Shown here one piece after another: positions 47,311 to 56,665 of a stretch of DNA of 64,000 nucleotides. The notes beneath the pieces are model-generated. The model did no database searches. It was not told the DNA's origin and saw only the letters and a program-made list of their open reading frames with translations. Location: NCBI GenBank assembly GCA_039720395.1, contig CM077822.1, forward strand, positions 20,543,267 through 20,607,266, read 5' to 3'. Position numbers and translations under genes: made by a program. Numbering within the stretch: the stretch's first letter is position 1; the number at the start of each line of letters is the position of its first letter. This DNA comes from Liquidambar formosana. Lineage: Eukaryota; Streptophyta; Magnoliopsida; Saxifragales; Altingiaceae.

Positions 47311-47554
47311 CCTTGCACCTTCCTCATTTGTTCATCATCCTTTTGCTTATTTTTGAGAGCTTCTCTCTCTAGAAACCCAAAACCCAACATTCCCAACTCC
47401 AAAATACCAAAACTTTGGCATTAAAATTGAATCATTGTGGTGATTAAACACCAACAACATCACTTTCAAGGAATCAAAACAACCTTTGATTCATCAAATC
47501 ATCCTTCCCAACTTACTTTTTCAAATCAAACCCATTTTTTCAAGAACACCCAAC

Positions 47555-50500
47555 ATGAGTTCTTCATCAAATAAATACTCCGATGCAAAATATCCACATC
47601 ATTTCCTCAAGAAAACATACAAAGCACCTCATTATGAAGATCAACCGGATAGCTTGCTCTTGGAACCCAACAATCATCTCTCCTACATCCATTCCATGAA
47701 TGAGGTAAGATAATTCCCAACTCCTTCAAGTTCATTCTTATTCTTTCATTTCATTGTTTCTTTTCAAATATTTGCTATTCTCATGAATGAAATGCATTGA
47801 GTTCTTGCTATTTTGACAACTTTTGGGAGTTTTCCATATACAAAGACCTCATTTTCCAACATAGGCATAACTATGCCCACCAAGTGTTTGATAAAATTCC
47901 CAAGAGAATAAAATCATTCTTTTTGCTTTCAAATGGTCAAGATAATCAAAAGTGAACTCAAGAGCACTCTCTAGAATGCCAACCCATGAATTTTGAAGTT
48001 CTTTTCTTTACAAAAAACCTTGTAGGCATAACTATGCCCACTAAGTGTTTGATAAAATTCCCAAGAGAATAAAATCATTCTTTTTCTTTTCAAATGCTCA
48101 AGGTTCTTGCACAAACTATCAAAGATATTTTCCAAGGAGTTTACCCCATGAGTTTAAAAAACGTTTTTCTTCACAAAAATCATGTGGGCATAACTATGCC
48201 TACTAAGTGTTTGATAAAATTCTCAAGAGAATAAAATCATTCTTTTTCTTTTCAAATACTCCAAGTTCTTAAACAAAACATCAAAGGTATTCTCCAAGGA
48301 GTTTACCCATGAGTTTAAAAAACATTTTTCTTCAAAAAAACATGTGGGCATAGCTATACGCCTCAAGTGTTTGATAAAATTCTCAAGAGAATAAAATCAT
48401 TCCTTTTCTTTTTCAAATACTCCAAATTCTTAAACAAAACATCAAAGGTATTCTCTAAGAGGTTTACCCATGAGTTTAAAAACATTTTTCTTTACAAAAA
48501 TCATGTGGGCATAACTATGCCTACCAAATGTTTGATAAAATTCTCAAGAGAATAAAATCATTCATTTTCTTTTCAAATGCTCAAAGTTCTTAAGCAAAAC
48601 ATCAAAGGTATTCTCTAGGAAGTTTACCCATGAGTTTTAAAAAAACATCTTTCTTTTCAAAAACATGTGGGCATAGCTATACGCCTCAAATATTTGATAA
48701 AATTCTCAAGAGAATAAAATCATTCCTTTTTTTTTTCAAATATTTTAACCAACCCAAGGAAAACTCATGGGTATTCTCTTTGAATGCTATCCTCTGATTT
48801 TTGAAACACTTTCCTTTGCAAAAACTTTCTTTTCACATGTGTAAACTTTTGAAAATCTTGAAAAACCATGAATTTAAACATTCTTGAGTTATTCATTAAG
48901 CATAGCAAATACTCAAAATAACAATTTCCATGATTTCCTTTATTCTTTGTAGCCAAATTTCGAAGATAGAACGAGGCACGCTCTTGAAGGAGTGATTGAG
49001 TGGTGGCGCAAAATGGCTACACGGCAGCCCGAAACCCAAAAGATCATAATTAATGCGGGTTTTGGAGATTTTCTGAATGCTTTATGGGTGGAGCAGAGGG
49101 ATAGACAAGCTTTGCTAGCCCTCATTGAGTTGTGGTGGGACACCACCAACACTTTTCACTTTAGTTTCGGGGAAATGACTCTTACCCCAACAGACTTTAC
49201 TGTTATCACAGGACTTCGCCTAGGTGGGCGGAGATTATCTTATTATGATAATGCTCACGGGGATCCCTATTATCTCCTGGAACAACTCGGGACCATGGTT
49301 CCTGTTCAAAGGGGTGGAGTACGCCGAACTTGGCTAAAGATTCATTTTGGCGATCAAAGAGAAGAGGATGACGCGAATCCATCTTGTCTTGCCCGAGCAT
49401 TTATGCTATATATGTTGTCTAGCATATTCTTTGCTAGCTCTGGTGATGTTGCTCCTTTAGGACATCTTGCTTGCATGGAGGACGTTTGGGGGATAGGCGA
49501 TTACAACTGGGGTAACGCCGCTCTTGCTGTACTGTATAGGTCTATGAGCAACAGATCGCGTGGAGTGAGCACAAACCACTGTGGGATGTCCTTTATCTGG
49601 GAGGTAAATTAACCCACAAATTTCCTTTCTAATAATATTTGCAATGAGTACACATTATCACTTTCTTTTGAAATTCATTTTCTCTTTTGAAAACAGATTT
49701 GGTACTACGAGTATTTGGGGTTTGAGCGTCCCCCCCTCATTGACAATGATCTTTCATGGCCTGTGATGTCCAATTATCACATCGACAACAGGTGTGACTC
49801 GGTGGATAATAAACACGACTATGCCCATGCCAGGGCATTCCTAGCTTGCATTACTGCTGACAAGGTAATCCCTAAAACTTTTATCTTTTGAATTCTATCT
49901 TCTTTCAATTCTTTCTCTTAACACCAACTCATGAATTAGGTGGACTGGGATCCATGGGCACAATGGAAATATGCCCTTGAGGAGCAATGCCACAGATGTG
50001 TAGACATGACAGAGAAGCGGATCCTCCTAGAAGGTCCTATGGGTCGCTACTGGTACCTCGGGGAGCGAGTTTGGCGCCAAGTAAAAGGCAACATCAATGC
50101 AGCTGCAGTTCCTATGGCGCCACCTGAAGGCATGAGACATGCCAACTCCTTGCAGGGGCGCGAATTGATCAAAGCTATACGAGGCAAGGAGGCGATTGAC
50201 TTCATAGTTCCGAATGGGAACTACGAGAGTTTCTGTAGGAGGTATCTGATGCCTCCTAGGGCCGTAGGAGTTCCGCCCGTAGGGGTAAGTACATACTCAA
50301 CCCTATGCATGCTTTGCAAGTGTTTCCTAGCTGACTGTGTGCAACTCTTTTCAGGGACGGCGAGCTCGTGGTCACCACTCCACAGTGGGTTCGACCTCGG
50401 GCACGTCAGGGGTGCATATGGATAGTGATGATGAGGGCATGGATAGGGATGCACTGCCCCCTTTGCCACGGCCTAGGTGGTCCATTGATTTGTGCCAAGG

Positions 50501-50977
50501 AGGCGACATCGTGCCCATAACTATAGCACCTCCCGTGATGGACGAGGTTCCTCAGATAGATCCTAGATATGAGACTGTAAGTTTCAAGGTTGACTTGATT
50601 CTCTTAATCCCCAACTATTCGTTAGACACTTCTTACCCAATTTCTCTTTTCACAGACACCCGCCGAGTATTCACAAGAATGGATCAATCTCAATGCCAGC
50701 TTGAGGAGGGACATGATGAGGATGAGCCTAAACCTATCAAGGCAAGAGGCATATAGAGCGGGCGAACACTCGCACCCAGTAAGAATAGCTCAAATCAAAA
50801 ACTTTTGAAAATCTTTGGTTTTCTCTTTTAAAAAGTGGTACTCACATCATCTATTTTCTTGGAAACTTGCAGATTGATTCCTTCCCTCAGTACAACCCAG
50901 CCGCGGCTCCGCCACCTCCTCCATCATTAGACGAAGCAGGGCCAAGCAAGAGAAGGAAACCACGAAGGAAGCGTTGA
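47555..50977 (+). CDS. Antisense plant mobile domain (PMD) protein of element D, seven exons, intact
   Basis: Exons 47555-47704, 48953-49603, 49697-49864, 49940-50284, 50355-50576, 50656-50778, 50873-50977: 150, 651, 168, 345, 222, 123 and 105 bp. All are multiples of three, all introns are phase 0 and GT-AG, giving 587 aa without a stop. PMD signatures: VIEWWRKMA (about residue 64), LIELWWDTTNTFHFSFGEMT (about 96-115), VITGLRLGG, RRTWLKIHFG, RAFMLYMLSSIFFASSGDVA, YNWGNAALAVLYRSM, DPWAQWKYAL, LEGPMGRYWYLGERVWRQV. The tail SKRRKPRRKR looks like a nuclear localisation signal. Intron 1 (1248 bp) holds a tandem array. Length fits PMD proteins of the MAIN/MAIL type, which act in chromatin silencing; its job here is unknown. 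It is transcribed against gag-pol, so its introns are not removed from the genomic RNA. Confidence 0.87.
47860..48790. repeat. 160-bp tandem array in intron 1 of the element D PMD gene
   Basis: Six units with GTGGGCATAACTATGCC, AAGTGTTTGATAAAATTC, CAAGAGAATAAAATCATTC and TTTACCCATGAGTTTAAAAA, starting near 47863, 48026, 48185, 48344, 48505 and 48669. Alternating units differ (ACTATGCC versus GCTATACG), suggesting dimer-wise amplification. Confidence 0.85.
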
Positions 50978-51267
50978 AGACACTTATTTTAAGTTTAGGA
51001 AACTCAATTTAAGCATCTAGAAACTCTTAACTTGTGAAATCCTTGTACTAAGCCTATGTGGGCATTTATGTTATCTTTCAAGTTCTTTCTTTTAAAACCA
51101 AGTTCATGCATTCCCCACCTTTGAATTATGATATCTATCTCTTGTTGGTTGAATCTCATGACTCTTGACTCAAATTTGAGTCAATTTAGGCTCAAAATGG
51201 TCAAAATTGGCCTTCCGGAGCATACGGGGGTCAAAAATGGTCAAAACCGAGAAATGGGGAAAACGGC

Positions 51268-51420
51268 CTCGGGTGACCGGTTGGGCCCAACCGGTTGGAC
51301 CGGTTGGCCTCAACCGGTCTCCCGAGCGCTTTTGCTGTTTACGCGTTTTGCGACTTTTTTGACGCTTTTTCGACTTCTAATCCTTCTAGGACTCAAATTT
51401 GAGCCTAAAGGCCTATAAAA
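51268..51420 (+). promoter_or_regulatory. Antisense promoter of the DUF7745-like gene in element D
   Basis: Cluster 51268-51326 (CTCGGGTGACCGGTTGGG, CCAACCGGTTGGACCGG, CTCAACCGGTCTCCCGAG) followed 87 bp later by TATAAAA at 51414-51420; the ATG is 56 bp downstream of the TATA start. The flanks also contain repeated GGTCAAAA words at 51210-51245. Confidence 0.75.
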
Positions 51421-51469
51421 ACACCCCCCACATGTTCATAAACCATTATTATTCATTCAACATCAATTC

Positions 51470-52735
51470 ATGGAGACTTTTGATAGCTTTTTGACACTTT
51501 GCTTCAGCAACATGAGTAAGGAAGACAAAAGGGTTTTTAAGAGTTATGGCTTGGACGCGCTCTATTCCCTTACCAAAGTCAAGGTAAATTGGACTATGCT
51601 CTATGCTTCTATATACTTTTGGGATCCCGAGCTTCATGTTTTCCGTTTCCATCACAATGAAATTTGCCCCACCCATGAGGAATTTTGCGCGCTGTTCGGA
51701 GTGCAACCGTCAGGGCCCTTCATCCTTCCATACCTTCGACAAGGTTATGTTTCTTCTTTTGCTTCTCTTTTGGAAATCTCTACCCACGATGCAATGGCCT
51801 TCATAAAAGATAACATGATAGATTTGAACAAGCTAGCAACATCTTTCCTGCCCCTTGGGAGGTCATGCGGGCTGCCTTTGTCTCGACCGCGTCAGCACGC
51901 CTTAGCTTTTTGCTTGATTGGGCGATTTCTCATCACCAATGGTATGTTGTTTGTCCCAATTGAAATTTGTGAGCTTGTAACTCCTCTTTCTAAGTCCCAA
52001 AACATAATTCCAATGGTTCTAGCGGAAACTCTCAATGGGCTAGACAAGGTACAGGATCGGTTTGAGGCGAACTTTGAGGGCAGCCCTCTCCTTCTTCATA
52101 TGTGGTTGCTAGAGAGGTTAAACCTCTTATCATCTCCTCGTGTTGCAAATTATGGGCCTCAGCACTTCCGTCTGCGTGTTCCTGAATTCCCGTCAGATGC
52201 TTCTCCTGACGAATGGCTTAGCATGCTGTACCACACCTCATGGCGATCTATCTGTTGGCACGTGCCTCACTGGAAGTGTGACGAAAAGGTGCTCTTGCGA
52301 ACTGTGGGCTGTACACTGATCAAGTTGATGGGCTTGAAAGCGACTTCTTTTTACTGGCCATCTCGAATCCTTCGGCAATTTGGTGCAGTTCAAACAATTC
52401 CAAACAACCAAGCGAGCACCATTCAGACAAATTCAAGGCAAGTTCACCCCGTTCAACCTGTTTCTCAATCTCTAGTCAAATGGATGGAAGATAGATGGAA
52501 TAGCTGGAACTCCGCTACCTTAGTACCAAACACTAGTGGTCCTTATGAGCTTAGCAAGGAATACAAGAAGTGGTTATCTGAAGACATTGGCCACAAAGAA
52601 ACAACAATGAGGGCTCAAGTAGCTGAGTTGATTGGGATTCCTTCACTGGGGAGTACAAAGAGATCAAGGGAGGATGACACCAAAGTGAACAAGACTACTG
52701 GAACAAAGAAGACTTCTCAGAGAGCAAGGAATTAG
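51470..52735 (+). CDS. Antisense 421-aa protein of element D, DUF7745-like, intact
   Basis: Single-exon open frame with its own TATA box 56 bp upstream. I do not know its function. The N-terminal half has VNWTMLYASIYFWDPELHVF, CPTHEEFCALFGVQPSG and HALAFCLIGRFLI, a pattern I associate with the plant DUF7745 domain found in repeat-associated proteins. WLLERLNLLSS and WRSICWHVPHW follow, and the C-terminal 70 residues are hydrophilic and basic (KRSREDD, KKTSQRARN). It lies between pol and the PMD gene, antisense to pol. No stop or frameshift interrupts it, unlike the five stops in gag-pol. Alternatives: a diverged PMD-related protein. It could be a DNA-binding or silencing-related factor, but this is inference. 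Confidence 0.75.
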   Translation: METFDSFLTLCFSNMSKEDKRVFKSYGLDALYSLTKVKVNWTMLYASIYFWDPELHVFRFHHNEICPTHEEFCALFGVQPSGPFILPYLRQGYVSSFASLLEISTHDAMAFIKDNMIDLNKLATSFLPLGRSCGLPLSRPRQHALAFCLIGRFLITNGMLFVPIEICELVTPLSKSQNIIPMVLAETLNGLDKVQDRFEANFEGSPLLLHMWLLERLNLLSSPRVANYGPQHFRLRVPEFPSDASPDEWLSMLYHTSWRSICWHVPHWKCDEKVLLRTVGCTLIKLMGLKATSFYWPSRILRQFGAVQTIPNNQASTIQTNSRQVHPVQPVSQSLVKWMEDRWNSWNSATLVPNTSGPYELSKEYKKWLSEDIGHKETTMRAQVAELIGIPSLGSTKRSREDDTKVNKTTGTKKTSQRARN

Positions 52736-53120
52736 CAACCTTTTTGAATCTTAAGCACATTAAGCACAATAATAGTCCTTTGAGACTTGCAATTATTATA
52801 AATAAAACTATTATCAATTTCTCTAGTTTTGAATGAATTGCCATCAAACAATTAACTTTGATTTATGAATTGCTTTATACATTGCCATGCCCCTTGTTTC
52901 TTTTTCAATTGGACCGCACCCAAGGTAACTTTTATGGGCTACCTACGTATCTCCATCATGTTTGTAAACATTTTCTTCTTTTCTTTTCTTTTCTTTCTTT
53001 TTTTCTTCTTCTTTTTTTTTTTTTTTTTTTTTTTTTTTTGAATGATGGAGAATCAGGCCCTCGTAGTTTATGCTTTTCTTTTGCCTAGGCCGCCCTTATG
53101 GGTTTTTAACCTATCAAGCT
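52736..53120. other. Junction between antisense DUF7745-like gene and pol, no gene
   Basis: AT-rich 3' flank shared by two convergent genes. Contains a CTTTT/T-run tract at 52975-53039 and AAATAAAAC polyadenylation-like sequence downstream of the DUF7745-like stop. Confidence 0.5.
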
Positions 53121-56100
53121 TTACACATGGTATCTCTTGAGTTGATCTAAATTGGTTGGTTGAGAGAACTCTATTCCATCCAAATCCATCAATCGAACTG
53201 CTCCTCCTGGAAATATCTCCTTTATGATGTAGGGACCGCCCCAGTTAGGCCTGAACTTGCCCCTTAGATCAAAAATAGGCGCGCGGATTTCTTTCAGCAC
53301 TATGTCTCCATCTTTTAAGCCACGATCCTTGACACGCTTGTTGAAAGCTCTAGCTATTCTGCGCTGATAGCCTTGAACATGGTATAGGGCATTTAAACGC
53401 CTTTCATCAAGCAGAACTAGCTCATCATATCTGTTTCTTACCCACTCTACTTCTGACAACTGATCTTCCGCCATTACTCTGAGAGAAGGGATTTCTAACT
53501 CGATTGGGAGAACTGCTTCCATGCCATAAACCAACGAGTACGGTGTAGCACCTGTGGAAGATCTGATTGAAGTGCGATAACCCCATAAGACGAGTGGCAA
53601 CCTTTCTGACCAGTCATTGTACTTCTTAGCCGACTTCTGTAGCATGTTCTTTACATTCTTGTTAGCTGCTTCAACTGCTCCATTTGTCTGCGGCCTATAA
53701 GGGGAAGACTTGTGAACTCGGATGCTGTACTTCTATAAGATCTCTTCTACTTCGCCTCGGAAGTGTTGTCCATTATCTGATATGATCTCATGTGGAACCC
53801 CATACCGACAAATGATGTGGGTCTTAATGAAATGGGCCACTTGCTTTGACCCCAAGGTTTTGTAGGACTTCGCCTCTACCCACTTAGTGAAGTAATCTAT
53901 TGCCACCAAGATAAACTCATGACCTTCCTTTGACTTAGGATGGATCTTTCCAATGATATCTATTCCCCAAGTTGAAAAGGGCCAAGGGGATGACATAGTA
54001 TTCAAAGACATTGATGGAAGGTGTTGAACATTGGCAAAGATTTGACAGTTATGGCACTTCTTGACATGCAGATGACAATCTCTTTCCATGGTGGTCCAAT
54101 AGTAACCGAGACGAGCAATCTTCTTAGCTAGCATATAACCATTCATGTGGGGTGCCCCTGCTCCTTCATGTACCTCTTCAATTATTCTTTGAGCTTCTTC
54201 CTCTGTCACACAGAGTAAGTGGATGCCGTCGTAGGATCGTCTGTATAACTTTCCTCCGCACATGATGTAGTGGGTAGCCAATCTTCTCAGCGTATGCCTG
54301 TCTACTTTCGAAGCTCCTTCAGGATATTCCCTTTTCTCTACGAATCTCTAGATGTCATAGAACCACAGATGCCCATCTGTTACTTGACTATTCTGAACAC
54401 TGCAGCAGTACACTGGCTCTTTTCTTCTTTCAATCATGAGTGGATGAACATTTCCGCCTTTTGGGATTTCCACCATGGATGCCAGTGTAGTAAGAGCGTC
54501 AGCAAAGTGGTTTTTTACCCTTGACAAGTAGTGGAACTCTATTTTGTCGAATTCTTTGGTAAGTGCTTCTAGATAAGCATGATAGGGTAACAACTTCTCG
54601 TCTCGAGTCTTCCATTCCCCTTTGATTTGGCAGATAATCAAGGCTGAGTCTCCGTACACTTCTAATTCCTCAACTCCCAACTCTAAGGCTGCTTCCAACC
54701 CTAGGATGCAAGCTTCATATTCGGTGATGTTGTTTGTGGCCTCGAACCCTAACTTCATTGCCAGAGGGGTGTGGGCGTCATCAGGAGAAATCAACAAGAC
54801 TCCAATGCTGAAGCCCCTTCTATTTGCAGCGCCGTCGAAGTAGACTTTCCATGGCTTCTTTTCTATCTCCAATATGTCCTCGTCGGGGAACCCTTGTTCG
54901 ATGCCATCTCCTTCTGAAACTGGATTCTCGGTTAAATGTTCTGAAATGACTCTCCTTTTTATCGAGCTTTGTACCACATACTTGATATCGAATTCAGATA
55001 ACAACATCAACCACCGCGCAGTACGATAAGTCAACATTGGCTTTTCAAGCAGATATTTGAGTGGATCCATACGGCTAACGAGGAACACCTGCAAAGATAG
55101 CATGTAATGGCGGAGTTTTTGAGAAGCCCACACCAATGCCACGCAAGTCTTTTCCACAGCGTTGTAGTTCACCTCATAGTCTGTCATTTTCTTACTTAGA
55201 TAGTAGATGGCATTCTCTTTCCTTGACTCTTCCAAGTATTGTGCAAGCATTGCCCCCATAGCAGTTTCTGTGACGGTTAAGTACAGCAACAACGGCTCCC
55301 CTTCTCTAGGTGGAACCAGTATCGGTGGATTGCTTAAGTAGCGTTTAATGGCTTCAAAAGCATTCTGGCATTCCTCGTTCCATTCTTTTGGTTCTCCTTT
55401 CTTTAGTAACTTGAAAACAGGCTCACAAATGGTAGTGAGTTGGGCTATGAATCGGCTTATGTACTGCAATCTTCCTAGGAAACCTCGGATTTCCTTCTCA
55501 TTCTTGGGCGGCAGCATCTCCAGAATGGCCTTGATCTTGCTTGGATCCACTTCAATTCCCCTCTGTGTTATCATGAAACCTAGCAACTTTCACGTAGTGA
55601 CTCCGAAAGCACATTTTTGAGGGTTGAGGCGAAGCTTGTACTTTATGATTCGATCGAAGAACTTTCTGAGCACAGCTACATGTCCTTCCCTATCTTTTGA
55701 CTTGACAATCATGTCATCGATGTAAACCTCGACCTCTTTGTGTATCATGTCATGCAACAAGGTGGTAGCAGCTCTCTGATAAGTCGCCCCTGCATTCTTT
55801 AACCCGAACGGCATTACTTTGTAACAATAGGTCCCCCACTGAGTGATGAAGGACGTTTTCTCCATATCTTCTGGTGCCATCTTGATCTGATTGTAACCTG
55901 AGAAACCATCCATGAAAGAAAGAAGAGAGTGCCCTGCGGTACTATCAACTAACACGTCAATGTGTGGTAGTGGAAAGTCATCCTTAGGGCATGCCTTATT
56001 CAAATCACGAAAGTCTACACACATACGCACTCTGCCATCCTTCTTTGGAACTGGTACTATATTTGCAAGCCATTTAGGGTACTCCACAACCTTAAGGAAC

Positions 56101-56517
56101 TTAGCTTCTATCTGCTTGATCACCTCTTCTTTTATCTTCAACGCCCACTCAGGCTTCATTCTCCTTAACTTCTGCTTGACAGGCTTCATGTCAGGATTAG
56201 TCGGAATGTGATGCTGCACTATGTCTGTGTCTACTCCGGGCATATCTTCATAAGACCAGGCGAATGCTTTAAGATTCTCTCTCAACAACTCAACCAATTG
56301 CTCTTTTTCAAAAGGGGAAAGTGTTGTACCAATTTTAATTATTTTTGGCAATTCATTCGTCCCTAGATTAATTGATTCTAGTTCTTCTGCAATTGGTTGT
56401 GCTATCCCTTTATTCCTTTGCTCAATGAGCTCGGGAGGGATATCAACGTCTCTAAGGTCTATTTCCATGCCACACACATTAAGAGACAAGAAGGCGCGAA
56501 GACAAGGAATGTAATCT
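53121..56517 (-). pseudogene. pol of element D: RT, two RNase H domains, integrase; in one frame with three stops
   Basis: Second exon of gag-pro-pol, entering after the intron with a one-base join. RT: MCVDFRDLN, SFMDGFSGYNQIKM, catalytic YIDDMIVKS (about 55720). The first, Ty3-type RNase H (YLSKKMTDYEVNYNAVEKTC) is degenerate. A second RNase H follows: VYFDGAANRRG, ITEYEACILGLEAAL, YGDSALI, FADALTTLA, the dual arrangement typical of Tat elements. Integrase: HVKKCHNCQ, WGIDIIGKI, IISDNGQHF and the Glu-containing AVEAANKNV, then a C-terminal GKFRPNWGGPYIIKE. In-frame stops: TGA 55590-55592, TAG 54348-54350, TAG 53733-53735. No frameshift over 3.4 kb. Not functional as written. Confidence 0.93.
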
Positions 56518-56665
56518 CTGCGAGAAAATAAAGAAAGTACCAATCACTAATTGAAGACTCTGAAATAACAAAACAATACTTACGACAACTCTAAATGACT
56601 CAACAAATGAAATACTTAAACAAAGACAGATTGTTTGCTGACTCGAGACTCAAAAGAAAACCTAC
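56518..56665 (-). other. Predicted intron between gag-pro and pol, element D (148 bp)
   Basis: Minus strand: donor GTAGGTT at 56665, acceptor TCTCGCAG ending at 56518. The exon before ends in phase 2 and the exon after starts with one base (A), then GAT TAC ATT, so splicing removes the gag-pro TAG and joins the frames. Same donor heptamer as in element B. Confidence 0.77.
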
